A stretch of DNA of 64,000 nucleotides from Burkholderia pseudomultivorans (lineage in GTDB: Bacteria > Pseudomonadota > Gammaproteobacteria > Burkholderiales > Burkholderiaceae). Below, one piece after another: positions 44,142 to 53,103 of the stretch. Position numbers and translations under genes: made by a program. The stretch is taken from contig NZ_CP013377.1 in NCBI RefSeq assembly GCF_001718415.1, forward strand, positions 434,001-498,000. The letters run 5' to 3'. The notes below the pieces were generated by a model. It was given only the letters and a program-made list of their open reading frames with translations, was not told the DNA's origin and ran no database searches. The number at the start of each line of letters is the position of its first letter. The first letter of the stretch is position 1.

Positions 44142-47100
44142 GGGGTGTCTTCGCGATGGGCCGCGGCCTTCGGCGGCAGCGGCGAGAAATAACCGATCAA
44201 CAGCAGCAGCACGCCGATGCCGATGAACGACACGATGCGTTCGATGCCCGTCACGTGCGACAGGTCGAACAGGAACAGCTTGACGACGGTCAGCGCGAGC
44301 AGCGCGGCGCCGACGAACCACAGCGGACGCAGCCCGCGGCGCGTCGCCCAGATCATCGTCGCGAGCGCGCAGAGCGTCCAGTACACGGACACCGAGGCCT
44401 GCACGAGCGTCGACGCCGCCATCGCGCCGAATTCGTACGGCACGCCGGTCCAGTGATGCAGCGTGCGCAGCAGGATGGCGTTCAGCCACAGGAACGCGGT
44501 GGCGCCGGCGGCGCTCAGCAGTTCGACGCGATAGTTCTCGAACGACCAGCCGAAGCGGCGCACGCGCACGAACCACGACACCGCGAGCGCATAGACGACC
44601 ACCAGCACCAGGTCGAGCGGATTGAACAGCGGCACGCGCGCCCAGCTTCCGCCGTCCTGCGTGAAGTTCGCGTAGAAGGTCCACACCCACATCACGACGA
44701 CGAGCGGCAGCGATGCGAGCGCGCACGCGCGCGCGATGCCGTCGCGGCGCGTCAGCCACATCCCGGCGAACGCGAACAGGCTCCAGCCGACCATGAACAC
44801 CTGCTGGAGGCCGAACGACGCGAGCACCGTATCGACGTCGTACGGCAGGTGGAAACGGTGATGCAGCGTGCGCAGCAGCAGCGCGTTGAACCACAGGAAT
44901 GCGGTCGCGATCGCCGCGAAGTCGACGACGCGCGCATGCCATTCGATACCGAGCGATTTCAGTCGGCGCAGCCATGCCGCGATCGCGACGAACACGAGGC
45001 CCTGCGCGACGTCGAGCGGATTGAGCAGCGGCAGCCAGAACAGCGGCGCCGCGTCGCCGTCGCTCGTCACGCTGGCGATGCTCCACGCCCACAGCAGCAC
45101 GGCGAGCGGCGCCGCGCCCCACACCTGGTACGCGCGCGGAAACGCCGCGACAGGCCAGCGCAGCCGCGAGCCGGGGACGGACACCAGCAGGAGCAGCACG
45201 CCGAAGCCGTACGCCCAGGCGCTCCAGCTCCATGCGCCTTCGGGCACGAACGTGCGCAGGCGCCAGAACCCTTCGAGCGACAGCAGTCCGCACAGCGTCC
45301 AGAACATCAGTGTATGCAGCGGCGCGATCAGGTTGGCCAGCAAGCCGGCGACGTGGCCGGGAGCCGCCGCCTCTTTCGCGGCGTTGTCGATGGCGCCGTC
45401 GCGCGACTGACGCCACAGCAGCGCATAACACGCGATCACGGCAATCGGCCAGGCGAACGCGCCCATGCCCGACAGCGGCGCTTCGAGCGCTTCGTATGCA
45501 CGCATCGCGAGCAGCGCGAGCACCGGCGTCAGGGCCAGCGCGGGCCATTCGGCGAGCGGCCATGCCAGCCGGCGGCGCGCGACGTGTGCGAGCCACGCGG
45601 TGCCGGCCGCGAACAGCGCGATCGTGTCGACGACGAAGCGGTCGGCATGCAGATCGACGTGCCGGCTCGCGTACAACAGGATTTCATGAAGGCCGCCGCT
45701 GATCCACCACAGCAAGCCCCACGCGGCGGCCGCGGCGCCGATCTCCGGCGTCCATGCGCGCCACGCGCGCGCCTCGTCGCGCCCGTGCAGCCACCAGCCC
45801 GTAAACAGGCCGGCGAGCGCGATCAGCAGCATCGCGATATAGGCGCTGTTGAGCACCGGCAGCGCGTTCGCGTCGCCCGGTCCGAGCAGGCTCGTGAAGA
45901 ACGCGCCGGCGGCCGCGACCTGCATCAGCAGACCGAAGCAGAACGGCGCGAGACGCTTCTCGCGCACCGCGATCCAGACCAGCGCCGCGCCCTCGATCGC
46001 CCAGGCTGCGCTGGTCGTCGGGCCGGAGAAGGCGAGCGGCACCGCGAGCGTCGCGAAGATCACCGCGAGCGCGAGCATCGCTTCGAACAGCAGCGCGAGG
46101 CGCGCGCGCCGCCGCGCGAGCCACGCGGCGACTGCGACGTAGAACGCCGACAGCGCGACGGCGCTCCACGCGAGCCCGAACGGCATGTCCTTCACCAGCG
46201 CGGCCTGCAGCGCGGTCGCGACGATCGGCGTGCCGAACACGAGCGTGCCGTCCACGTAGTGCCGGAGCGCCAGTTCGCGCCGCACCGCGTAGAGCAGCGC
46301 GATGCCCACGTACATCAGGAAGAACAGCAGCAGAAACGGTTCGGTGCTGGCGAACAGCGCGGGGCGGTACGCGGTCACGCCCCATGCGGAGCCGATCGTG
46401 AACGTGAACACGAAACCGAGCAGGTTCAGCGGCCGCCATGCCTTGAACCATGCGATCGCGAAGATGCCGGCGTTCAGCAATGCGTAGTAACTGAACAGCG
46501 CGACGTGACTGCCGTGGCCGGTCGACAGCAGCACCGGCGCGAGAAAGCCGCCGGCGCTGCCCATGAAGGCGAGCGGCAGCGCATTCTGCTTCACCGCGAG
46601 GAACGCGCTCAGCGCGCAGACCGCGACCATCAGCGGGAACGCCGCGCCGACGGGCAGCAGCGCATAGAGCTTGGTCGCGGCGAAGATGGTCAGGTACAGG
46701 ATGCCGACCCCGCCGCCTTGCAGCACCAGGCCGTATGCTGCGCGGCGCGCACGCATGCGCCAGCCGAGCGCGAGCAGCGCGGCCGCGCCGAGCGCCGTGC
46801 CCGCGAGGCGGAATTCGATCGGCAGCAGGTTGTTGTCGGCCGCGTACTTGAGCAGGGACGCGACGCCGAAGAACAGCACGATGATCCCGACGCGCACGAC
46901 CGTGTTGCCGCCGAGCAGCCAGTCGCGCGCCGCGCGGAACGCGCGTTCGGCGAAACCGGGTTCGCGCGGCACGGGCGCGGCGGGGCGAGGCGGCGTGGCG
47001 GGCGTCGGTGCGGCGGCGGGGACGTCGTTCGTGCGTGGCGTTGCAGCTGGCATCGACGTCGCGAGCGGAGCGGGCGTCGGTGCGGGTGCAGAGGGGGATG

Positions 47101-47563
47101 CCTGCGCGGCCGGGCGCGCGGCCGCCGGTTGCGCAGGCGGGCGCGGCGGTGGTGCGGCAGGTGTGGCAGATGCGGCAGGTGCAGGCGCCGGCGGCGCGGC
47201 CGTGACGCTGGCCGTGGTCGAAGCGGCCGCAACCGCGCCGGCAGCCGTCGTCCCGGCCTTCGCGCCGGCCAGCTGAGCACGCAGCGAGGCGACTTCGCGG
47301 TTCAGCGATTCGACCGTCGCCTCGAGGCGCGCGACGCGATCGGCGAGGGGCACGACCGGCTGTTGCGGCTGCGCGGGCAGCGCGAACGGATCGCGTGAGG
47401 TGTTGTTGCCGTCGTTGTCGCCGCGCTTGCGCCGCCGCAGCATATGGCCGACCCAGAAGCCGGCCACCGCGCCGAGCAGCGAGCCGTTGGCGGCCGAGAA
47501 ATCCCCGATCAATGCGGCGATGCCGCCCACGACGAAGCCGATTACGGCAAAGGCCCAGTTCAT
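44138..47563 (-). CDS. DUF2339 polytopic membrane protein
   Basis: This encodes 1,141 residues from 'MNWAFAVIGF' with a GGGAG ribosome-binding sequence. After one N-terminal membrane helix comes a coiled-coil-like stretch ('LADRVARLEATVESLNREVASLRAQL'), then a low-complexity Ala/Pro/Thr linker (about residues 95-200), then roughly two dozen hydrophobic segments to the C-terminus, the layout of DUF2339. Landmarks include 'LLGGNTVVRVGIIVLFFGVASLLKYA' and the terminal 'KLFLFDLSHVTGIERIVSFIGIGVLLLLIGY'. It is co-translated with the DUF3999 gene. Function unknown. Confidence 0.9.
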   Translation of the reverse strand: MNWAFAVIGFVVGGIAALIGDFSAANGSLLGAVAGFWVGHMLRRRKRGDNDGNNTSRDPFALPAQPQQPVVPLADRVARLEATVESLNREVASLRAQLAGAKAGTTAAGAVAAASTTASVTAAPPAPAPAASATPAAPPPRPPAQPAAARPAAQASPSAPAPTPAPLATSMPAATPRTNDVPAAAPTPATPPRPAAPVPREPGFAERAFRAARDWLLGGNTVVRVGIIVLFFGVASLLKYAADNNLLPIEFRLAGTALGAAALLALGWRMRARRAAYGLVLQGGGVGILYLTIFAATKLYALLPVGAAFPLMVAVCALSAFLAVKQNALPLAFMGSAGGFLAPVLLSTGHGSHVALFSYYALLNAGIFAIAWFKAWRPLNLLGFVFTFTIGSAWGVTAYRPALFASTEPFLLLFFLMYVGIALLYAVRRELALRHYVDGTLVFGTPIVATALQAALVKDMPFGLAWSAVALSAFYVAVAAWLARRRARLALLFEAMLALAVIFATLAVPLAFSGPTTSAAWAIEGAALVWIAVREKRLAPFCFGLLMQVAAAGAFFTSLLGPGDANALPVLNSAYIAMLLIALAGLFTGWWLHGRDEARAWRAWTPEIGAAAAAWGLLWWISGGLHEILLYASRHVDLHADRFVVDTIALFAAGTAWLAHVARRRLAWPLAEWPALALTPVLALLAMRAYEALEAPLSGMGAFAWPIAVIACYALLWRQSRDGAIDNAAKEAAAPGHVAGLLANLIAPLHTLMFWTLCGLLSLEGFWRLRTFVPEGAWSWSAWAYGFGVLLLLVSVPGSRLRWPVAAFPRAYQVWGAAPLAVLLWAWSIASVTSDGDAAPLFWLPLLNPLDVAQGLVFVAIAAWLRRLKSLGIEWHARVVDFAAIATAFLWFNALLLRTLHHRFHLPYDVDTVLASFGLQQVFMVGWSLFAFAGMWLTRRDGIARACALASLPLVVVMWVWTFYANFTQDGGSWARVPLFNPLDLVLVVVYALAVSWFVRVRRFGWSFENYRVELLSAAGATAFLWLNAILLRTLHHWTGVPYEFGAMAASTLVQASVSVYWTLCALATMIWATRRGLRPLWFVGAALLALTVVKLFLFDLSHVTGIERIVSFIGIGVLLLLIGYFSPLPPKAAAHREDTP

Positions 47564-48152
47564 CGCCTTGCTCCCTCTCTCTATCTTTATCGTCCTTCGA
47601 TCGCGGGTCGTGCCGGATCGAGGTTGTGTCGGCACGGCCGGCAGGCGAACCGGCTTGCGTGCATCGTCAGCGGGGCGTCGCGCCACAAGGGCGCGCGGCC
47701 TCGCTGGATTGCGGGGAATGTATCACAGCTGGCGACGGCGATTTTCAAGGTTGGAGCGGCGTCGCGACGGGCGCGCGATCGGGTCGCGGCGCAGGTCTCG
47801 CGTCGCTTTTGCGGACGGTCATGCTTTTTATTGGCGAGTCGGTCTGATCGGACGTGAAATTGTCGCAAAGCGACGCGCGTGCGCTCGGGCTTGTCGCAAA
47901 AGAGCGCCTCGCGAGGCATCCGCTGCTGCGCACAAGACGGCGATGCAATGCCCGTCGTTGCTGGCTGTACGCGTTTTGCATCGCCGCAATCGGGGGCCGC
48001 CGCAGGCGCCTGCCCGCCCGGCGGGGCTGTGGGGTGTGTCGTATTTGCGCAAGCGTTTGTCGTAATTCGTCGGCAGGCCGGGGTTTTTTCTGGCAACTAT
48101 GTAGGCACGCTGTGACACGCGTGAGTCCCCGCTACACGAGGAGAAGGTTTCG
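47564..48152. other. Intergenic region upstream of the choline transporter
   Basis: This 589-bp divergent gap holds the promoters of the DUF2339 and choV genes. The choV start has GAGGAGAAGG upstream. Overlapping short frames are seen on both strands but none has supporting signals. I found no convincing operator. Confidence 0.5.
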
Positions 48153-49322
48153 ATGGATGCCCCCAAGGTCGTAGTCGAAGGTCTGTGCAAGGTGTTTGGA
48201 AGTAATCCGCAACAGGCGCTCGACATGCTCGCCGCCGGTGCGACGAAGGACGACGTACTGAAGCGCACGGGCCAGGTTGTCGGCGTGCACAACGTATCGT
48301 TCGACGTGCAGGAAGGCGAAATTTTCGTGCTGATGGGCCTGTCCGGCTCCGGCAAATCCACGCTGATCCGCCTCGTGAACCGGCTGGTCGATCCGAGCGC
48401 CGGCAAGGTGCTGATCGACGGGCTCGACGTCGCGTCGGCACGCCGCTCGGCGCTGACCGCGCTGCGCCGCAAGGACATGAGCATGGTGTTCCAGTCGTTC
48501 GCGCTGATGCCGCATCGCTCCGTGGTGTCGAACGCGGCGTTCGGCCTCGAGGTTGCCGGCGTCGGCAAGAAGGAGCGCGAACGGCGGGCGATGGAAGTGC
48601 TCGAACAGGTCGGCCTCGCCCCGTTCTCGCACAAGCTGCCGTCCGAGCTGTCGGGCGGCATGCAGCAGCGCGTCGGCCTCGCTCGCGCGCTGGCCGTGAA
48701 CCCGTCGCTGATGATCATGGACGAGGCGTTCTCCGCGCTCGATCCGCTCAAGCGCCGCGAGATGCAGGACGTGCTGCTGCAACTGCAGAAGGAGCAGCGC
48801 CGCACGATCATGTTCGTGTCGCACGATCTCGAGGAAGCGCTGCGCATCGGCAACCGCATCGCGATCATGGAAGGCGGCAAGCTCGTGCAGGTCGGCACGC
48901 CGCAGGACATCATCGCGAACCCGGCCGACGACTACGTGCGCGCGTTCTTCGACGGCATCGACACGAGCCGCTACCTGACGGCCGGCGACCTGATGCAGAC
49001 GGGCGCGGTGCCGATCGTGTCGAAGTGCGATGCCGCGCACGTCGCCGCGACGCTGAACGGCAGCGCCGAATACGCGTTCGTGCTCGACGCCGAACGCAAG
49101 CTGCGCGGCTTCGTCACGCGCGATGCGATCGGTCAGGACACGCCGGCGGTGCGGCCGATCGAAAGCATCCGCCGCGACGCGACGCTCGATCACGTCGTCG
49201 CCCGCGTGGTGGCGAATCCGAACGCACTGCCCGTCGTCGACGACGACGGCTGCTACTGCGGCTCGGTCGACCGCGCTCTTATCCTGAAGGCCATCACGCG
49301 TTCGCGAGGTTCCCATGTCTGA
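48153..49322 (+). CDS. choV: Choline ABC transporter ATP-binding subunit
   Basis: This encodes 389 residues. ATPase motifs are Walker A 'GLSGSGKST', signature 'LSGGMQQR', Walker B 'LMIMDEAF' and switch His 'FVSHD'. The N-terminal insertion 'FGSNPQQALDMLAAGATKDDVLKRTG' is typical of the ProV/OpuAA/ChoV quaternary-amine group. The C-terminal region (about 280-385) resembles the paired CBS domains of this group ('DDGCYCGSVDRALILKAI'), which regulate uptake by ionic strength in relatives. It overlaps choW by 8 bp. Choline specificity is inferred from the cluster. Confidence 0.93.
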   Translation: MDAPKVVVEGLCKVFGSNPQQALDMLAAGATKDDVLKRTGQVVGVHNVSFDVQEGEIFVLMGLSGSGKSTLIRLVNRLVDPSAGKVLIDGLDVASARRSALTALRRKDMSMVFQSFALMPHRSVVSNAAFGLEVAGVGKKERERRAMEVLEQVGLAPFSHKLPSELSGGMQQRVGLARALAVNPSLMIMDEAFSALDPLKRREMQDVLLQLQKEQRRTIMFVSHDLEEALRIGNRIAIMEGGKLVQVGTPQDIIANPADDYVRAFFDGIDTSRYLTAGDLMQTGAVPIVSKCDAAHVAATLNGSAEYAFVLDAERKLRGFVTRDAIGQDTPAVRPIESIRRDATLDHVVARVVANPNALPVVDDDGCYCGSVDRALILKAITRSRGSHV

Positions 49323-50211
49323 AATGATTCCGCTCGGTAGCTGGGTCGACCAGTCCGTTCACTACCTGCTCGATCACGACGCGAAGACCTTCGACGCGAT
49401 CGGTCAGGCGATCGAGGGCCTCGCGGCATTCGTCGAGCATGGGCTGCAGGCGATCCCGATGTGGCTGATGATGGCGATCTTCATCGGCATCGGCCTGTGG
49501 CGGGTGGGCTGGCGCTTCGCACTGTTTACGACCGCGTCGCTGCTGCTGATCTTTGCGACCGGCTTCTGGGACCAGACCGTCATCACGCTCGGCCTCACGC
49601 TGTCGTCGACGATCATCAGCCTCGTGCTCGGCATTCCGCTCGGCATCTGGGCCGCGAAGAGCAAGTGGGTGGCCGCGGTCGTGCGTCCGATCCTCGACCT
49701 GATGCAGACGATGCCGGCCTTCGTCTACCTGATTCCGGCCGCGATGCTGTTCGGCCTCGGCCGCGTGCCGGGGATCCTGTCGACGGTGATCTTCGCGATG
49801 CCGCCGGCCGTGCGCCTGACGAGCCTCGGCATCCGCCACGTGAACCGCGAGATCGTCGAGGCCGGCCAGGCGTTCGGCTGCACGCCGTGGCAGCTGCTGT
49901 ACAAGGTGCAGTTCCCGAACGCGCTGCCGTCGATCATGCAAGGCGTGAACCAGACGATCATGATGGCGCTGTCGATGGTCATCATCGCGTCGATGGTCGG
50001 CGCGGGCGGCCTCGGCAACGACGTGCTCGCGAGTATCCAGCGCCTGGACATCGGCCTCGGTTTCGAAAGCGGCCTGTCGGTCGTGCTGCTCGCGATCATT
50101 CTCGACCGCATCACCGAAAGCTTCGGCCGCGCACCGGGCACCGTCCGCGCACCGCTGTTCTCGGGCCTGAAGCAGCTGTTCCGCGTGAAGGCCGAAACCG
50201 CGCAGGCCTGA
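49315..50211 (+). CDS. choW: Choline ABC transporter permease
   Basis: This encodes 298 residues with about six membrane helices and the binding-protein-dependent transport loop 'EAGQAFGCTPWQLLYKVQFPNALPSIMQGVNQT'. 'QTMPAFVYLIPAAMLFGLGRVPGILSTVIFAMPPAVRLTSLGIR' is a strongly conserved block of ProW/ChoW-type permeases. It makes the inner-membrane channel for the ChoV ATPase and is translationally coupled to it. Confidence 0.93.
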   Translation: MSEMIPLGSWVDQSVHYLLDHDAKTFDAIGQAIEGLAAFVEHGLQAIPMWLMMAIFIGIGLWRVGWRFALFTTASLLLIFATGFWDQTVITLGLTLSSTIISLVLGIPLGIWAAKSKWVAAVVRPILDLMQTMPAFVYLIPAAMLFGLGRVPGILSTVIFAMPPAVRLTSLGIRHVNREIVEAGQAFGCTPWQLLYKVQFPNALPSIMQGVNQTIMMALSMVIIASMVGAGGLGNDVLASIQRLDIGLGFESGLSVVLLAIILDRITESFGRAPGTVRAPLFSGLKQLFRVKAETAQA

Positions 50212-50222
50212 TCTGATCGACC

Positions 50223-50250
50223 GGCGGCCGGCGCCTCTCGTCCGGCCGCC
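50223..50250 (+). terminator. Hairpin after choW
   Basis: GGCGGCCGG and CCGGCCGCC form a 9-bp stem 11 bp past the choW stop, followed by a second hairpin at 50273-50292. No U-tract follows. It may reduce read-through into the regulator gene. Confidence 0.4.
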
Positions 50251-50328
50251 TTCCTCCACTCAAGCACCGGCTCCCGCGGCATGCGCCGCGGGGCGGGGCT
50301 TCTGCAACCTCGTCGATAGGAGACCGAT

Positions 50329-51327
50329 GTGACGTCCGCCGCCGCTGTCGCGCCCGCTGCCTGCGTTTCACCGGTTTCGTCCCTTGCGCACTTCGGCTTC
50401 CTGACGCTGCCGAACTTCTCGATGATCGCGTTCTCGAGCGCGGTCGAAGTGCTTCGGATGGCGAACTACGTGGCCCGGGAAGACCACTACCGGTGGTCGA
50501 TCTACTCGCTCGACGGTGCGCCCGTGCATGCGAGCAACGGGATCGCGGTGCGCCCGACGCAGGCGCTCGACTACACGCGCCTGCCCGACGTGATGATCGT
50601 GTGCGGCGGGATCCGCATCCGCGACGTGGTAGACGACGGCGCGCGCGATACGCTGGCGGCGCTCGCCGAGCGCGGCCTGCCGCTCGGCGGGATCTGCACC
50701 GGCGCGTATGCGCTGATGTCGAGCGGGCTGCTCGACGGCTATCGCTGCACCGTGCATTGGGAAAACCTGTCCGCGCTGCATACCGAGTTTCCGCAGGTGG
50801 GCTTCGCCGACGAATTGTTCGTCGTCGATCGCGACCGGCTGACCTGCACCGGCGGCACCGCGCCGCTCGACCTGATGCTGAACCTCGTCGGGATGCGCTT
50901 CGGCCAGCAGCTTGCCGCGCAGGTATCGGAGCAGTTCATCCTCGAACGCATCCGCAGCTCGACCGACACGCAGCCGATCCCGGTCGACGCCCGCGTCGGT
51001 TTTTCGCGCGCGGAGCTTATCGAGGTCGTGCGGCTGATGGAAGCGAACATCGAGGAGCCGCTGTCGCTCGAGGAACTTGCGCGGCTCGTGCGCCTGTCGC
51101 AGCGGCACCTGCAGCGGATGTTCAAGGTGTACCTGAACGTGTCGCCGACCCACTATTACCTGACGCTGCGGCTCAAGCGCGCGCGCGACCTGCTGCGCAC
51201 GACCGACGCGTCGATCGCGCGCGTGACGACCGTCTGCGGCTTCCATTCGCCGTGTCATTTCAGCAAGGCCTATCGTGCGCAGTTCGGCCATGCGCCGAGC
51301 TACGAACGCCGGCTGCCGGGGCGCTGA
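50329..51327 (+). CDS. AraC/GlxA-type regulator, GbdR-like
   Basis: This encodes 332 residues from a GTG start with TAGGAGA upstream; the ATG two bases earlier is closed by a stop. The N-terminal half is a DJ-1/PfpI-like class I amidotransferase fold ('FGFLTLPNFSMIAFSSAVEVLRMAN', 'VMIVCGGIRIRD', 'LGGICTGAYALMSSGLL'), and the C-terminal about 100 residues hold two AraC helix-turn-helix motifs ('LSLEELARLVRLSQRHLQRMFK', 'VTTVCGFHSPCHFSKAYRAQFG'). GbdR of Pseudomonas, a glycine betaine/dimethylglycine sensor that activates choline uptake and catabolism genes, has this architecture. Location inside the choline transporter cluster supports the same role. Confidence 0.9.
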   Translation: MTSAAAVAPAACVSPVSSLAHFGFLTLPNFSMIAFSSAVEVLRMANYVAREDHYRWSIYSLDGAPVHASNGIAVRPTQALDYTRLPDVMIVCGGIRIRDVVDDGARDTLAALAERGLPLGGICTGAYALMSSGLLDGYRCTVHWENLSALHTEFPQVGFADELFVVDRDRLTCTGGTAPLDLMLNLVGMRFGQQLAAQVSEQFILERIRSSTDTQPIPVDARVGFSRAELIEVVRLMEANIEEPLSLEELARLVRLSQRHLQRMFKVYLNVSPTHYYLTLRLKRARDLLRTTDASIARVTTVCGFHSPCHFSKAYRAQFGHAPSYERRLPGR

Positions 51328-51451
51328 CCGGCCCGAATCATCCGCTGCGCGGAGCGCGGCGGCAGGTCCGCGACGCCGCCGGGATCGCGGCGCGCGGCTT
51401 TCATGACGATCCCGTACTCGTGCAAACAGCATCACTTAGAGGAGAAGAAAG

Positions 51452-52402
51452 ATGAAGCGCCTATTGATCGCAGCGGCATGTGGCGTCGGGATCGCCGCCG
51501 CACCGGTGTCGGCCGTTCATGCGGCCGATCCGCCGGTGTGCAGGAACGTCCGGTTCGCGGACGTCGGCTGGTCCGACATCGCCGCGACGACGGGCCTTGC
51601 GTCGACGATGCTGCAAGGGCTCGGCTACAACCCGACGAAGACGATCGCGTCGGTGCCGATCACGTTCGCGGGGATCAAGAGCAAGCAGATCGACGTGTTC
51701 CTCGGCTACTGGTCGCCGACGATGGACCCGATCATCCAGCCGTTCACGAAGGCCGGCACGATCAAGGTGCTCGCGACGCCGAACCTGACCGGCGCGAAGT
51801 ACACGCTCGCGGTGCCCGACTACGTGTACCAGGGCGGCCTGAAGTCGTTCGCCGACATCCAGAAGTACGCCGACAAGCTGAACGGCAAGATCTACGGGAT
51901 CGAGCCGGGCAACGACGGCAACGCGCTGATCAAGAAGATGATCGACGGCAACCAGTTCGGGCTCGGCAAGTTCAAGCTCGTCGAGTCGAGCGAGGCCGGG
52001 ATGCTGGTCGAGGTGAATCGCGCGATCCGCGACAAGCAGTGGATCGTGTTCCTCGGCTGGGAGCCGCATCCGATGAACGTGCAGATGAAGATCGACTACC
52101 TAAGCGGCGGCGACGACGTATTCGGCCCGAACTACGGCGAGGCGAAGGTGCTGACGGCGACGCCGCCCGACTATGCGCAGCGCTGCCCGAACGTCGCGAA
52201 GTTCGTGTCGAACCTGCAGTTCACGACCGCGATCGAGAACCACGTGATGGTGCCGATCATGAACAAGGAAGACCCGAACAAGGCGGCGGCCGCGTGGCTG
52301 AAGGCGAACCCGCAGATGCTCGACAAGTGGCTGGCCGGCGTGACGACGATCGACGGCAAGCCGGGGCTGCCCGCAGTGAAGGCGTATCTCGGCGTGCATT
52401 GA
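51452..52402 (+). CDS. choX: Choline-binding periplasmic protein
   Basis: This encodes 316 residues from an ATG with GAGGAGAAG upstream. The signal peptide ('MKRLLIAAACGVGIAAAPVSAVHA') is followed by an OpuAC-type binding fold: 'NVRFADVGWSDIAATTGLAS', 'DVFLGYWSPTMDPIIQPF', 'GKIYGIEPGNDGNALIKKMI', 'LVESSEAGMLVEVNRAI' and 'QWIVFLGWEPHPMNVQMKIDYLSGGDDVFGPNYGEA'. The aromatic residues in 'GYW' and 'GWEPH' would form the cation-pi box for trimethylammonium. It is separated from choVW by the regulator gene, perhaps with its own promoter in the 124-bp gap. Confidence 0.94.
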   Translation: MKRLLIAAACGVGIAAAPVSAVHAADPPVCRNVRFADVGWSDIAATTGLASTMLQGLGYNPTKTIASVPITFAGIKSKQIDVFLGYWSPTMDPIIQPFTKAGTIKVLATPNLTGAKYTLAVPDYVYQGGLKSFADIQKYADKLNGKIYGIEPGNDGNALIKKMIDGNQFGLGKFKLVESSEAGMLVEVNRAIRDKQWIVFLGWEPHPMNVQMKIDYLSGGDDVFGPNYGEAKVLTATPPDYAQRCPNVAKFVSNLQFTTAIENHVMVPIMNKEDPNKAAAAWLKANPQMLDKWLAGVTTIDGKPGLPAVKAYLGVH

Positions 52403-52532
52403 GCGTCGCGACGATCGGCGCGGCCGCCGGCGCGGCGGCCAGCGCGGCCGCCGACGCGCCTGCCGCTGCGGCGGCGTGCCGACATGGCGACACGCGGCCC
52501 GTTCGCGCGATGCGGGCGGGCCGCGTCGTTTT

Positions 52533-52958
52533 TCAGCGCGGCCGGGTCGCCGCCGGCACGTCGAACACGCGATCGAACGCCCACTGGAACACGAACGCGT
52601 AGCAGAAGAAGAACGCGAACAGCGCGATATCGACGACGAATGCGTCGAACCACGAGATCTCGAGCCACCACGACACGACCGGCACCAGGATGAAGATGAG
52701 CCCGCCCTCGAAGCCGGCGGCGTGAAGGATGCGGCGGCCCAGTGTGCGCGTGCGCCGTCTGCGCGACGCCTCCCAGCGCTCGAACAGCGCGTTGAAGACC
52801 AGGTTCCACAGCATCGCGATCGCGGACATGGTCGCCGACAGCGCGCCCGAATAGACGAGGTCCTGCTTGAAGACCGCCGAGATCGCGGGCGAGATGCAGG
52901 CAATCGCGATCGCTTCGTAGAGCACCGCCTGCGTGATCCTGCGCGGTAGGCCTTGCAC
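52533..52958 (-). CDS. PACE family (AceI-type) efflux transporter
   Basis: This encodes 141 residues from a GTG with CGGAGGAA upstream, the usual PACE length. Two tandem bacterial transmembrane pair units give four helices: 'RRITQAVLYEAIAIACISPAIS' with the conserved membrane Glu, 'MLWNLVFNALFERWE', 'HAAGFEGGLIFILVPVVSWW' and 'DAFVVDIALFAFFFCYAFVFQWAFDRVFD'. Family members export chlorhexidine and short diamines by proton antiport. A LysR gene and a palindromic operator are divergent, the same arrangement as AceI/AceR. Confidence 0.92.
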   Translation of the reverse strand: MQGLPRRITQAVLYEAIAIACISPAISAVFKQDLVYSGALSATMSAIAMLWNLVFNALFERWEASRRRRTRTLGRRILHAAGFEGGLIFILVPVVSWWLEISWFDAFVVDIALFAFFFCYAFVFQWAFDRVFDVPAATRPR

Positions 52959-53060
52959 CGTGTTCCTCCGTCGACGGCCAGCGTCGCGGCGGCATGTCGC
53001 GACGTTCCGCAAGGCTACGTGCGTTGCGGACGCGCCTCAATTGACCTAATCTCACCCCGA

Positions 53061-53075
53061 TTGAATCGAATTCAA
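53061..53075. promoter_or_regulatory. LysR operator candidate, TTGAAT-CGA-ATTCAA
   Basis: A perfect 6-bp inverted repeat with a 3-bp centre, containing the T-N11-A form of LysR boxes, lies 29 bp upstream of the regulator and 103 bp upstream of the PACE gene. It probably controls both divergent promoters. Confidence 0.65.
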
Positions 53076-53103
53076 CCCGGCTGCGGCCGGCCCGCGAGGC
53101 GTC

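Noticed and set aside
44156..47398. Plus-strand frame of over 1,000 codons opposite the DUF2339 gene
   Set aside because: The translation is a Glu/Arg/His-rich shadow of a hydrophobic membrane protein, with no start signal.
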